NCBI GenBank assembly: GCA_032358255.1
Contig: JAULBX010018857.1
Coordinates: forward strand, 1-64,000
Reading direction: 5' to 3'
Source: Heterotrichella gracilis
Taxonomy: Eukaryota; Sar; Xanthophyceae; Tribonematales; Xanthonemataceae
Length of the DNA: 64,000 nt
Below, piece by piece: positions 23,601 through 33,357 of the stretch. The position numbers were made by a program, and so were the translations under genes. The notes under the pieces were generated by a model. The model was not told the DNA's origin. It saw only the letters and a list, made by a program, of their open reading frames with translations, and made no database searches. Each line of letters begins with the position of its first letter. Positions within the stretch are counted from its first letter, which is position 1.

Positions 23601-24066
23601 GCTGCACGGCACAATTGAATAGCCCTTGCGCGTAAGTACACCCAAGTAGGTGGCATGACTCAAGCGGACGCCAGTGTCGGCACTGGCCCGCGCAACCCAC
23701 ATACCTTCTCGTACTGCACTAGCACCCTCGAACGCGACAAATGTCGGATGACCATGGTTTGCATGCGCACACATGGGTGCACTCTCCGCTGGTAGACCCC
23801 TCTCTAACCACGACGTGCACAACCTAGTAGGCTTGCAACCCACCTTGCGAGTAGTTGAAGAATAGGTCAGAAGCCTGAAGCTGCAAGGCATCAAACGAAG
23901 AATGCCCACCATGGCCAAAGCCATCGCCCAGTGGTTGCTGACCCACGAACTGACTTGCAACGGGAAGCGTGTGCGCAACTGACGGTAGTGAGGTACCTTG
24001 CCCTTGTAGGTCTTGAAAGCTGCCTGAAGGCATGCCAGCAGAAATGAACCCTTGGGAAAAGTCCAT
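20696..24066 (-). CDS. Gln/Pro-rich probable transcriptional regulator, algal bZIP-like C-terminus
   Basis: Seven exons in frame give about 439 aa: 23844-24066, 23010-23193, 22417-22723, 21841-22040, 21569-21697, 21013-21196, 20696-20788. The N-terminal 200 residues are low-complexity and rich in Gln, Ser, Pro and Gly. A basic helical piece follows (RIDEARARKRLSAQL), then a Pro/Met-rich linker, then about 200 residues of predicted helix with heptad-like leucines. The last part, FKRLLTPVQ spliced to GALFVLVSYPQRADVIALLN, resembles the 'LTPxQ ... YPxxxDxxAL' region seen at the C-terminus of many algal bZIP factors. However, I find no canonical N-x7-R basic region with a leucine zipper, so a DNA-binding role is not shown. 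It could be a bZIP relative that lost or never had that region, or a coactivator. Exon structure is good; function is tentative. Confidence 0.55.
22915..23055 (-). repeat. Echo of the Gln-rich gene's second-exon donor edge
   Basis: Bases 22918-22967 (cactcacagtggggcaggcagctgc..) repeat the true exon end at 23003-23050 (cactcacagctgggcagacagccgc..). On the minus strand both read DEARARK.L.A.L followed by gtgagtg. Confidence 0.75.
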
Positions 24067-25594
24067 AGGGCGGCGTCCACACGTCAAACAGCGGGCAGCA
24101 GACCTCCTATGTTTGAAACGCCGAGCAGCCGAGACGTGAACACTGTCGTGCGCTTGCAGCGGCGGTGGCTGAGGGCGCTTCTAGGACTGTGACTGGCCAT
24201 AGGATGGAGGAAGGGGCGAGGGCCATCTGCAATCGGGTGGGAGGGTGTTGGTGCGTGCGGTGTAGGGTGCTGCCATTACCCGCCTCTGCAGCACTGCAGG
24301 AGGGGACGGTATCCATGGCAGGCCCTAAGCCAGGAGTGGCAAGCCTAAGGCAGGTGAAAAGTGGCAGGCTGGAAGGTTGTACTGGAGCAGCCTGGTTGGC
24401 CCCCAGGCCTCGGTGGTGATTAAATTGCCCATTGGAAACCGCAGGTGCAGCTAACGTGGTTGATGTGCCGTTTGGACTTAAAAGTCAAGGGCAGCAAACT
24501 GTGAACCCAGCTCGGGAGCAAGGAGTTTGCTTTGCATACGCAGGGTGTCTCATGCTGCGTTTCTACACCCCTCGCCGCCGAGTAGAGGCCTACAGGTGAA
24601 ACAGCGGCTACCTCCATCGTCACGTTATGCAAGCTGAGCCGCACTCTTCCACACACACCAACTGGCCTACCTCGTCACTCCGGCAGTGGGTGAGTCCTTC
24701 AGCGCAACGTGAAGGTTCACGACAGTTCAGCTTGCGACAGACCAGTCCTCTCCAGGGTTGTTCGGCACCAGCTCAGTGTCGTGGTTGGTGCCAGCAGATA
24801 CGATATCGATGCGACAAAAAGATGCCATGTGTGCACATGTGTGCAGCGGTGCAAGAGTGACCAGGAGGGGGAAATTGAATACGCTGCACGGACCAGGTCT
24901 CACGATGCTCGACGGCTGAGATAAAACCGAACTATTGTGGTTGCAAGCTGGCCCGGTTGTACTTGGTATAGGCATTAAAAAGCGTGTCCTGGTGCGAAGG
25001 ATATCTGTGTACCACCAGATATCCTTGTGGGACGCGCGTATTCAGATATGACGTGATTCGGCAGCCACATGGGTCCATGTGCACGGTGACGTAGTCTCTG
25101 TAGCGCATCACGTGACGTCGCCTATAGTCTTCTAGAAAAAGGCGCTCGAGGAAAGCACCTAAAAGGGCGTCAAGGGCACCTTCCTGCAACCCCTGCATTG
25201 CGGACTGCGAAGGCAGCAAACTTGGTTAGCAGTACACAGATATGTTTCTAGAAGCTCTGGGGGGACAGACTGCTGGATACTTGGTGTGCCAACCTTGGGA
25301 CATATAGGGTTTCGCCTATCACTGATAGGCTCAAATCACTGTGTCATGTGGCATCAACACAGCTGCATACCATGCTCAGTCACGTAGGAGCAAAAGGTAG
25401 TCCTTAAATCACAGAAAATAAAACATTGGTACTTGACTTGGCGCCCTTCCCCCGCCTGGGGTGCCCCCACCATTGTGCCTCTGCTGCACAAACCGGTTGG
25501 GCAGCATAGGAACCTTCTGTGCTATCAACAAACCCTTGTTGGTGCCTTTGGCGTTGGCTCACCATGAGCGCAGGGGCGCATCGCACCCCTTGCG
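24067..25594. other. Intergenic, 1.5 kb, with one possible small gene
   Basis: This is the 5' flank of the Gln-rich gene and the 3' flank of the GDPD gene. Apart from the 95-aa ORF listed next I see no gene, RNA or mobile element. CA/tgtgcacatgtgtgc-type palindromes lie near 24830. Confidence 0.4.
24932..25219 (-). CDS. Hypothetical 95-aa protein
   Basis: An open frame of 95 aa starts at the Met at 25219. Its N-terminal half is helical with many leucines (ALDALLGAFLERLFLEDY); the rest is rich in Tyr, His and Arg. A plausible acceptor (gccttcgcag) lies just upstream, so this may be the last exon of a larger gene. I do not recognise it, and a chance ORF is possible. Confidence 0.25.
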   Translation of the reverse strand: MLPSQSAMQGLQEGALDALLGAFLERLFLEDYRRRHVMRYRDYVTVHMDPCGCRITSYLNTRVPQGYLVVHRYPSHQDTLFNAYTKYNRASLQPQ

Positions 25595-28320
25595 TCACAC
25601 CCCTTGCAGCATCCTGCGGGCTGCCTGGGGCCAGTCCACCGTGCACCCCTGCGCCCCCGACCGATACACCTGCAGTAGCCTCTGGCCGCACACACAGAGC
25701 ACAGCGTATCAGTATGACGAGAGAATGGCTCCCAAGCGCACGGCCAGTGCCTTGCAAGCAGCTCACAAGCTTGCACTCACAAGCCTGCCCTGGCCACATC
25801 CATGCACAAGCTACTTTATTACATGCGTTCCAGCGATACAGCCAGATAAGCAGTCATCCTACATGCCTTGCGCCAACCAGCCCTGTCCTTGCACTGCTAA
25901 TACCATCTCTGCACTGGCGGTGTCAATGCAGCTAAACAACGCACCGCCCCCACGCACAAACCCTAAACCTCTATTAGGGTTAGGTGCGAGCCAGTGGCCC
26001 CCAACTCCGCCTTTGTGCGTCCCATATCTTTCTTCTTTCCTAGGGTAAGGATTAGGGTTTAGGTTCTAGGGTTTAGTGTTTAGGGCCCTAGTCACTCCCC
26101 CACCCACCCACCTCCTCATTGCGCACTCCCCAGCAGCCCACGCTTATCCCAGCTGTCTAGGATTCAGAAATTAGGGTTTAGGGTCCTAAGGACTCCCCCG
26201 CCACCCACTTCCTCGTTGCGCACTCCCCAGTAGCGCACGCTCAGCCCAGCTGTTTAGGGTTTAGGGTCCAAACAAATTCCCACCCACCCACCTCCTCAAA
26301 GTGCACTCCCCAGCAGCGCACGCTCAACCCAGCTATTTAGGGTTTAGGGTCCAAAACAAACCCAGCCACCCACCTCCTCGTTGCGCACCCCCCAGCAACG
26401 CACGCTCAGCCCCGCTGCAAGCGCTGCCGCCACTGCCTCGGGGGTGCAGCAGTCTGCCCGGGGGCACACGCCCTGCATCCCCGCCTTGGCTGCGGTAGAC
26501 AGGGCCTCTTGGGTTGGCTGGTGTATGAGCCAGCTGTGGTGCACCCCGGGCAGGAGCTGTGGGGAGAGGCGGACGTCAACAAAAAGAGAACAAGCAAGAC
26601 TGTGGTTATTATTACGGTAAAGGGCACCGCTCTCTACATTAGCCATAGTCTATTCCGTACAAAGATAGGTGACACTACTTGTGCGGTGAGCGCTTGTAAG
26701 AGCCATGCGAGACGCGCATGACTCAAATGGTTAATTAGTTGGAGCAAAGAAAACTATTTTAACCACTTACTATCTTAGCCATTATTTTCTGCTTGCAAAG
26801 ATGGAAAAGTACCCCTATTGTTGTTGGTTGGTACATGCGCCATGAGTGCCCGTGGTACGTGCCAGGCACGAGCTGCGAGGCTAGGAGGGAGAAACGCGCA
26901 TCAGAAAGCAGAAGGTACTCCAAATAAGTCGTGCATAAAATCACTAGTAACAGTAAATTACTCGCCTGCCTGCGTTACAGTATTGACTGCTGAACACATG
27001 AATGACCCTGCCCAAATGATATCACCCCTGCTCCCGCGCCCACGCCCCCATGCAGCCGCAGCCCTGTGCCCCCACCTGTTTGGATGCCCGCAACTGGTCA
27101 AGGTGGAAGGAGGTGATGGTCAGGCCAGGCACTCCAAACGCATCCGCTGGTGGAGTGCTGTGGGTGAGCCAGGGGGTGCCTTGGACCGCCTCGGCAACTT
27201 TGGCAGGCAGAGCAGGCTGGCAGGATTTCAGCTCCTGCGTTCCAGTATTATTGGGTTTTTAGGGTGATTTTTTGGGTTTACGTTTTACAACAGGTTCCAA
27301 GTCCTGCTCTCCATTTTTAATTTCTTTTCTTGGTTTGTTTTCTATGTGCTTGGTGCTGCAGCCAGTACCACATGGCAGGGGGAAGTACCATCTGCTGCAG
27401 TCACCAAATGCACATACAACGCCAGCAATCTGAGAGCAGCAGGATGCGGTGGCCTGAAAAGTCGGGTGCCAAACCCTGTCCAGTGTCAAGCCCTGCCGGG
27501 CGGTTTTGGACCCACGAGCAAGCCATGGCCATGCATGCACTCCCTCAAAACCCACCCCGCTCATCACGCCAGGCAAAACCCTAAACCCTAAACCTAGTGC
27601 TCAGCACTGCACTCACCAGATGCAAGTGGCATCTGCCCTGGTACATCGCCAGCATGTGTGAGAGAAGAAGGATGCGCTGGCCAGAGAACTGGGGTGCAAA
27701 CCATGCACCCGCATCCAGCTGCAATAGCTCATTGGCAGTGAGGTCGGCCACTGGTCCGCTGGCGTCGGTGGTCCTGCACACCCACAGCCCCCGCGTCAGG
27801 CTCAATCCTAAACCCTAAACATGTCAGCGAGGCCCATGAGATACCTGCCTATACACCCCCTGCAGGGTATGGTGTTGGGCTAATGGCTGAATCAGATGCA
27901 CGTGGTTAAGAGCCTAAGAATAGGGTGATAGCGACGGAAGGCCCGCGGCAGTGTGGTAGACTAGCTCAAGTGCAAGCACAGGCAGCAACTTTCTAGGTCT
28001 CGGCTTGCTGCCTTGAGGCTGTGTGCGCACAGCAGCTTCCCGGTTCTTATTTGAACACAGCTTTTCATGTAGATGCAAAGTGTCCACAAACAGCTCTCAG
28101 AGGTGGTGGTGATGGGGCGTCACCTGTCGAGCGTCTCGTCGTGGATTACCACCGGCACCCCGTCTGCTGACAGCTGGGTGTCAGTTTCCAGGTGGGGGAA
28201 ACCCTCCTCCAGAGCCAGGTCAAACGCCGCCCGGGTATTTTCTGGGGCCTTGTCCTTGCTGCCGCGGTGCGCGATGATGACGAAACCAGGGTTGGACGGC
28301 ACGGGCTTGGGGGTCCACAT
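25595..28320 (-). CDS. GDPD: Glycerophosphodiester phosphodiesterase (GDPD family)
   Basis: Five exons in frame give about 256 aa: 28124-28320, 27617-27773, 27076-27234, 26374-26556, 25595-25669. The N-terminal catalytic block is intact: VIIAHRGSKDKAPENTRAAF, then LETDTQLSADGVPVVIHDET and LDRTT, with the H-R-G, E-N-T, E-x-D and H-D residues that bind metal and substrate in this TIM-barrel family. Later family features follow: ELKSCQPALP, LTITSFHLDQLRASK, SWLIHQPTQEAL, AGLSVRCWGV, and the terminal GAQGCTVDWPQAARRML. No transit or signal peptide is evident, so it may be cytosolic. It would hydrolyse glycerophosphodiesters to glycerol-3-phosphate plus an alcohol, in phospholipid recycling or phosphate scavenging. 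Its introns carry echoes of three of its exons. Confidence 0.9.
26040..26425 (-). repeat. Four-copy tandem of GDPD exon-4 end, donor and TTTAGGG block
   Basis: The true exon edge (cacccacctcctcgttgcgcac.. at 26369-26420) is preceded on the plus strand by copies at about 26283-26335, 26198-26255 and 26102-26155. Each is followed by 'cccagct.tttagggtttagggtcc'. The unit is about 85 bases. On the minus strand every copy ends in a GT donor, and the copies encode close variants of LSVRCWGVRNEE. Confidence 0.85.
26806..26885 (-). repeat. Echo of GDPD exon-4 start
   Basis: On the minus strand, cgcag followed by ctcgtgcctggcacgtacc copies the true exon start ctcctgcccggggtgcacc, reading LVPGTYHGHSWRMYQPT against LLPGVHHSWLIHQPT. 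The copy is diverged and lies in the intron upstream. Confidence 0.65.
27370..27500 (-). repeat. Decayed copy of GDPD exon 2
   Basis: This stretch shares blocks with the real exon at 27617-27773 in the same order, such as ggatgcggtggcctgaaaag against ggatgcgctggccagagaac, and gccaaaccctg against gcaaaccatg. Frame is not kept. Confidence 0.55.
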
Positions 28321-29062
28321 TGTTGAGGGGCAGAGGCTCGAGACTGGTGCAGCGCAGTGTTGGACCACCAGAAGGCTGGGAACGGTTACACAACCCTCAA
28401 AGGCGAACCTAGTCTTGCAATGTCACGAGACCAGGGGTGGAAGCCGTGGGCTTGGGGTCCAAAGCAGAGGTGGTGTGTGTGTTTGTGTCAAGCCCAGGCT
28501 GGCGATGGATGGTGCACAAACCCAAGGAGCTGCTGCAGCAACGTTTGATGTGCCAGTGCAGCGCTTCACGTTTGGTGTTTTTAAAGCTAACGAAGCGCAG
28601 TGTTCGTGCCCTCTGGGTTTCAACTACCGCTCACACATGCATGCATGCGTTGCATTGCAATGCATGCATGTGACAACCGCAAGCACTTTTTACGGCGGAG
28701 TACAGCCCTGGGTCTCGTGTACCCAGGACATCAGCATCACTATAAGGCGCACGCTTGACGATACCGCAGCAGTAGACCCTAATTGTGTGCGTGGCATATT
28801 ATGCGCCTGGACCTCGCTCTGGAGTACCCACGAGGTGGGCACCTCGAGTTCTGTGGGCTGTGTATCACTCTGATACAGCCTCCAACGGCACAAACTTCAC
28901 ATGGCAGGCAGCTGGATAGCTAGGCATTCACCCCAGCTTTCCTTCTGTCCCTCCTTGCCTGTGCTGCTCTGTTCAGAGCACGCTTATTAGTACGAGGCGG
29001 CTGTTGCTCATCATCCACCAAACACGTGCATGCATGCCAACTTGCCCACCCCCCGCAGCGCG
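28321..29062. promoter_or_regulatory. Divergent promoter region of GDPD and histidinol-phosphate aminotransferase
   Basis: 742 bases separate the two starts. A partial copy of the GDPD first-exon start lies at about 28428-28475 (accaggggtggaagccg, then gggcttggggtccaaag). A tgcatgca palindrome with 12-base arms is at 28634-28672. No gene is supported. Confidence 0.45.
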
Positions 29063-31996
29063 ATGCAGACCATAGGGCGTGCACCACAGGCCCTGCAGCG
29101 CACGCCCCCTATCAGCCCCGCACCACCCACCAGGCGCCAGCCAGTGCCCTGTAGGGCCACCGCTGCACCTGAGAGGATGGCAAACGGAGCTAGCAGCAGC
29201 AGCAGCAGCAGCGCAGCCAGCGGTTCGGAGCGGTTTCTGCGGCCCCACCTTTTAAAGCTGGCCGCCTACACGCCAATCGAACCCTTTGAGATCCTCTCAG
29301 CCAAGCTAGGCAGGAAGGCTTCTGACATCATCAAGCTGGATGCCAATGAGAACCCCTATGGCCCCCCTCCCGAGGTGCTGGAGGCCCTGGGCTCGATGCC
29401 CTTCCCCAACATCTACCCCGACCCGGAGTGCAGGCGGCTGAGGAAGGAGCTGGCTGCGATGAACGACACGCCTATGGAGAACATCCTGGTAGGGGCTGCT
29501 TTGCATGCATGCATGTGCACTCATATGCATGCATGTGCAACACGCAAATCTAGCGCCACGGCGTTCCAGCAGTACAACCACCCTTGCAAAGGTTTTAATG
29601 AGCTTACTTGTCTTGGCAGGCATTATACCCCTGCTGGGTGTGTAGTACGGCAACGTATGTAGTACCATTCAGCATAGGAACTGCAGCTCACCAAGTCACC
29701 CAGTATCCCGCAGCCTGGCCCACTGTGCATATCCCTCAATTTGATAGTCAGGGACACAAATACGCGTTTTTTGGCACTTAGAAGAGCACAACCTGCAGTG
29801 CCATACGGTGCAGCAGCACACCCTGCACCAGTACCACGCCCGAAGCTGGATGCAGCGCCGACTTCACCATGAACTCTGAACGCTCAACCCTAACCCATCT
29901 CGCACACCAGTCTCCACACCCAGGTTGGGTGCGGCGCCAAACAGCTGATCGACCTGCTCCTGCGCTGCGTGCCCAACCTGAAACCCTAAACCCTAACCCA
30001 TCCTCCACACCGTTGCTCAGGTCGGGTGCGGGGCTGACGAGCTGATCGACCTGCTCATGCGCTGCGTGCTGGAACCGGGCGACAAGATCGTTGACTGCCC
30101 GCCCACCTTCACCATGTATGTGTTTGACGCCGCTGTCAACGACGCGCAAGTGGTCAAGGTGGCGCGCAAGGAAGGGTTCAAGCTGGATGTGGACGGTACG
30201 AACATTTTCTGCAAGGGCATGGGATCTAGTCAGCGCTGTCTCTGGATGAACCCTGCCGCGGATGGACCAAGTGGTTGCACCCACTACAAGCTCAAGCACT
30301 GTACAGTAGGTACTAGCCATAGAGTGATTGCGTTGGCATCCCTTGTTTGGGCTCTGCGCATTATGGACCATGGCATCCAGCAGGCAGCATGCAGCATGCA
30401 GCAAATGTGCTTCAGCCATGGCTGGTGTCACTTGATGCTGCGCCATGTGCAATCGCATTTGCCCAGGAATTTCTATCACGTGCGGTGCACAATTACAACG
30501 CCTTGTGCAAACCCATTGTCGGGTACCAGTTTGTCCCCTCCTCTCCCCTTCACCATCCCTGCGGCAGGCACCGCGCAAAACTATTGCTCGCTATCAATCC
30601 CCCACCTCCTCCCCTCCCCCCCCCCCAGGCATCGTGGCTGCCGTGGAGGCCCACCAGCCCAAGATCGTGTTCCTCACCTCGCCCAACAACCCCGACGGGG
30701 GTATGATCACCGAGCCCGAGCTGATGCGCATCCTGGCCCTGCCTGTGCTTGTGGTGCTGGATGAGGCATACATCGAGTTCTCTGATGAGCAGACGCGCAT
30801 GCCCTGGGTGCTGGAGCACGAGAATTTGGTGGTGCTGAGGACGTTCAGCAAGAGCGCAGGTCCGGCGCGGGAGTGGGGCGAGAACGGGTTGGGGGGCGAG
30901 GGGTGCTGTGGGGCGTAGCTGTGCATGTACTGATGGTGTTGCAAGTGTCTTTGCGACTGGTTGTGGACGAGGCATCCAGTTCTGCAGTGAGCAGACGGGC
31001 ATGCCTTGGACTCTAGACCAGGTGCAATGGGTGGTGCTGGGGACGTTCAGCAAGAGTTGGGTGGTGGGGGGATGCGTGGTGGGTGGGAAGCCATTTTGGT
31101 CGTCCAGTTCAGTTGCATTAGGGAGCTTCCAGCAGTCACAGATTCACCGAACGCCGTTCTTGTAGTCTTCATGTGCAGTGGGCATTCCTTGTGCAATGCT
31201 GGCCATGTATAGCCTATCCATTTCCCCTATGCATGCATTCCAGCCATTATCGCCCCTTACTCGCAGGGCTGGCAGGCATGCGAGTGGGCTATGGCGCCTT
31301 CCCCACGGGCATGATGCAGTACCTGTGGCGGGCCAAGCAGCCATACAACGTGTCGGTGGCAGCGGAGGTGGCGGCATGTGCGGCGCTGACCAACAGCGCG
31401 TGGATGAAGGTGCGAGAAGGGGTTGCCTAAACCCCACCACCACCACCACCCTTACACACACACACGCACACACACACCACAAACCTTTCCTTTGGCAGGG
31501 ATTGCTTGCACATGCAAGCAATTGTGTCGTGTTTCTGCAACTTACGGTATACCCTGTTGCATTCACTTGCTAGCAGCTGATGCATGCTTCAATGAGGCAG
31601 CCCATTGCCATCCACGCTCTGCTCCATCATGATCCACTACACCACCCACCACCATGCCACCCACACAACCACCACCACGCACACCCACCACATCACCACA
31701 CACCCCGCCCCCTCCTGCAGCGTGTACGGGACGCCCTGGTGGAGGAGCGCAGTCGCCTGCACACGCAGCTGCAGTCGGTGCCCTTCCTGGAGCCCTGCCC
31801 CTCCCACTCCAACTTCATCCTCTGCAAGGTGACAGATGGACGTGACGCCAAGCAACTACGGGCTGACCTGGCTGCCCAGCACGGCATCATGGTGCGCCAC
31901 TACGCCACGCAGGAGCTGAGCAATTACATCCGCATCTCTGTGGGGCTGCCGGAGCACACAGAGGCGCTGGTGGCCGCGCTACAGGGGATGGCGTAG
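29063..31996 (+). CDS. HISN6: Histidinol-phosphate aminotransferase, plastid type
   Basis: Five exons in frame give about 416 aa: 29063-29488, 30021-30195, 30629-30859, 31267-31409, 31721-31996. The first 65 residues (Arg, Pro, Ser-rich with a poly-Ser run) fit a chloroplast transit peptide. Mature landmarks are [64 protein letters not shown], and [17 protein letters not shown] with the PLP-binding lysine in TFSKSAG. The C-terminus has SHSNFILCK and [14 protein letters not shown]. This is the class I/II fold-type I enzyme converting imidazole-acetol phosphate to histidinol phosphate with glutamate, in histidine synthesis. The splice between the PLP lysine exon and LAGMRVGY is in phase. Echoes of exons 2, 3 and 5 lie in the introns and 3' flank. 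Confidence 0.93.
29905..29980 (+). repeat. Echo of HISN6 exon-2 start
   Basis: Bases 29919-29975 (ccaggttgggtgcggcgcc, then agctgatcgacctgctcctg) copy the true exon start at 30018-30066 (caggtcgggtgcggggctg, then agctgatcgacctgctcatg). ccctaaaccctaaccc separates them and precedes the true acceptor. Confidence 0.8.
30950..31056 (+). repeat. Echo of HISN6 exon-3 end
   Basis: Bases about 30962-31056 copy the end of exon 3 (30759-30858): gacgaggcatccagttctgc against gatgaggcatacatcgagtt, agcagacgggcatgccttgg against agcagacgcgcatgccctgg, and gacgttcagcaagag exactly. The copy keeps an open frame but lacks the GCAG/GT donor context. Confidence 0.8.
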
Positions 31997-33357
31997 GCTA
32001 GTAGAGGAGGGTTTTGTTGGGGATGAGGACTTGGCTGTGTGGCGCGTGCTGGGGTATTTTATAGGGGAGGGGCAGGCTGGTGCGCGTGTAGTGTGGCAGC
32101 GTGGTGCGCCTGTACGCAACGCAGGAGCTGGGCAACTACAACTGCATGGCAATTAGGCTCCTGAAGTACTCTGATGCGCTGGTGGCGGCACTGTAGGGAA
32201 TAGGGTTTTGGGGAAGGTTCAGGGTTGTGGACTTGGCAGTGGGGCGCAGGCTGTGCCGGGGGGGGCGTGTACAAAGGGGATAAGGGCCAAAGTGCTCTGG
32301 TGGGGAGTGGGGGCGATTGTGACAGCTGTGGGGTTTGAGGTATAGGTACCGTATGCACTGCAATTTGCCGGTAAGCGTGGCACGTGCACTGGGCTGCGTG
32401 AAGCTACCCTGGATGGTGCCATGCAACGGGTCAACCCCGTAAATCATTGCGTTTGTCCTCCCAAAGGGCAAAACCTTTTGGCTGCTGTAACACCGTTGTA
32501 AGAAGAGTATATACTGTGAACAGGGCTCTTTCGCCACAAGACTCCTGCCAAGTTCAAAGATTGAAAGCGCAGGCCCTGCTCTAGGGTTGACACATCTTTC
32601 AACCCAATGGCATTTCCTACCAAGACCAGAGTCCGGTTATTGTCACATAGTACTGATGGCTGGTACACACCATTATTACAATTTGGATGGTTGGGAGTTG
32701 GCGTTGCGGGGTAGCATGCCATGAATGACCTTCATGAACACTGTTCAGCTATCAGTAATCTTGGGTCCGGGGGGGCCATGAGCACGCAATTGCACTTATG
32801 ATGGATACTGAAATTGAAGAAAAAGGCTCAGCTACTGCCATATTATATGTCGCTGGCCCACAGATGAGTACACAGCAACAACGCAAAATAAGTGTAGGGT
32901 CACAGCCTTGAAAAGATATCAACTGCAGACAAGAACAGCCTAAGAGGCACTGCTCTACACAACATCACTCTTGGGCAATGTTGCAGCACTAGCAATGCAG
33001 CAAGCCAAAGACTACAAGCGTCATTCGTTATTATCGTACAGAGGGTGCTATACACCAGTGCAGTAAGGTCCAGCGCCCCACATTGTAGCAGGATGACTTT
33101 TGCTATTGCACGTGAAAAGGGTTCCCACTTGCAAGGGATGATGGCATCGAAAGAGATGCTGGCGGGATGCTGGCGAAAATTTATACACGAGACAAGACTG
33201 TACGGCAATTGTGGTTTCTATCAGTGCAGCAAATGTGTGTGAGCTGCTATAGGCCAGGGCAGGAAATGATTCGCTTTGGGGTAAATCGTCGTTTCCAAAG
33301 TCAGTCCGGGTAGCAAACACCCATACTGCAGCCTGCTAAATTGCCCACTGTGGCAGT
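31997..33357. other. Intergenic, 1.36 kb, with echo of HISN6 last exon
   Basis: The two neighbours converge here. Bases 32092-32195 copy the coding end of HISN6 (gtggtgcgcctgtacgcaac, then gcaggagctgggcaactac, against gtgcgccactacgccacgca and ggagctgagcaattacatcc) and end in a tag stop. Nothing else is supported. Confidence 0.6.

Noticed and set aside
26040-26425. Possible CRISPR-like regular repeats
   Set aside because: The units are exon-end copies with telomere blocks in a eukaryotic intron, not identical repeats with unique spacers.
28073-28873. 266-aa plus-strand ORF
   Set aside because: Antisense to GDPD exon 1 and its upstream region, with no motif of its own.
29778-30578. 266-aa minus-strand ORF
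   Set aside because: Antisense shadow of HISN6 exon 2 and introns; no family features.
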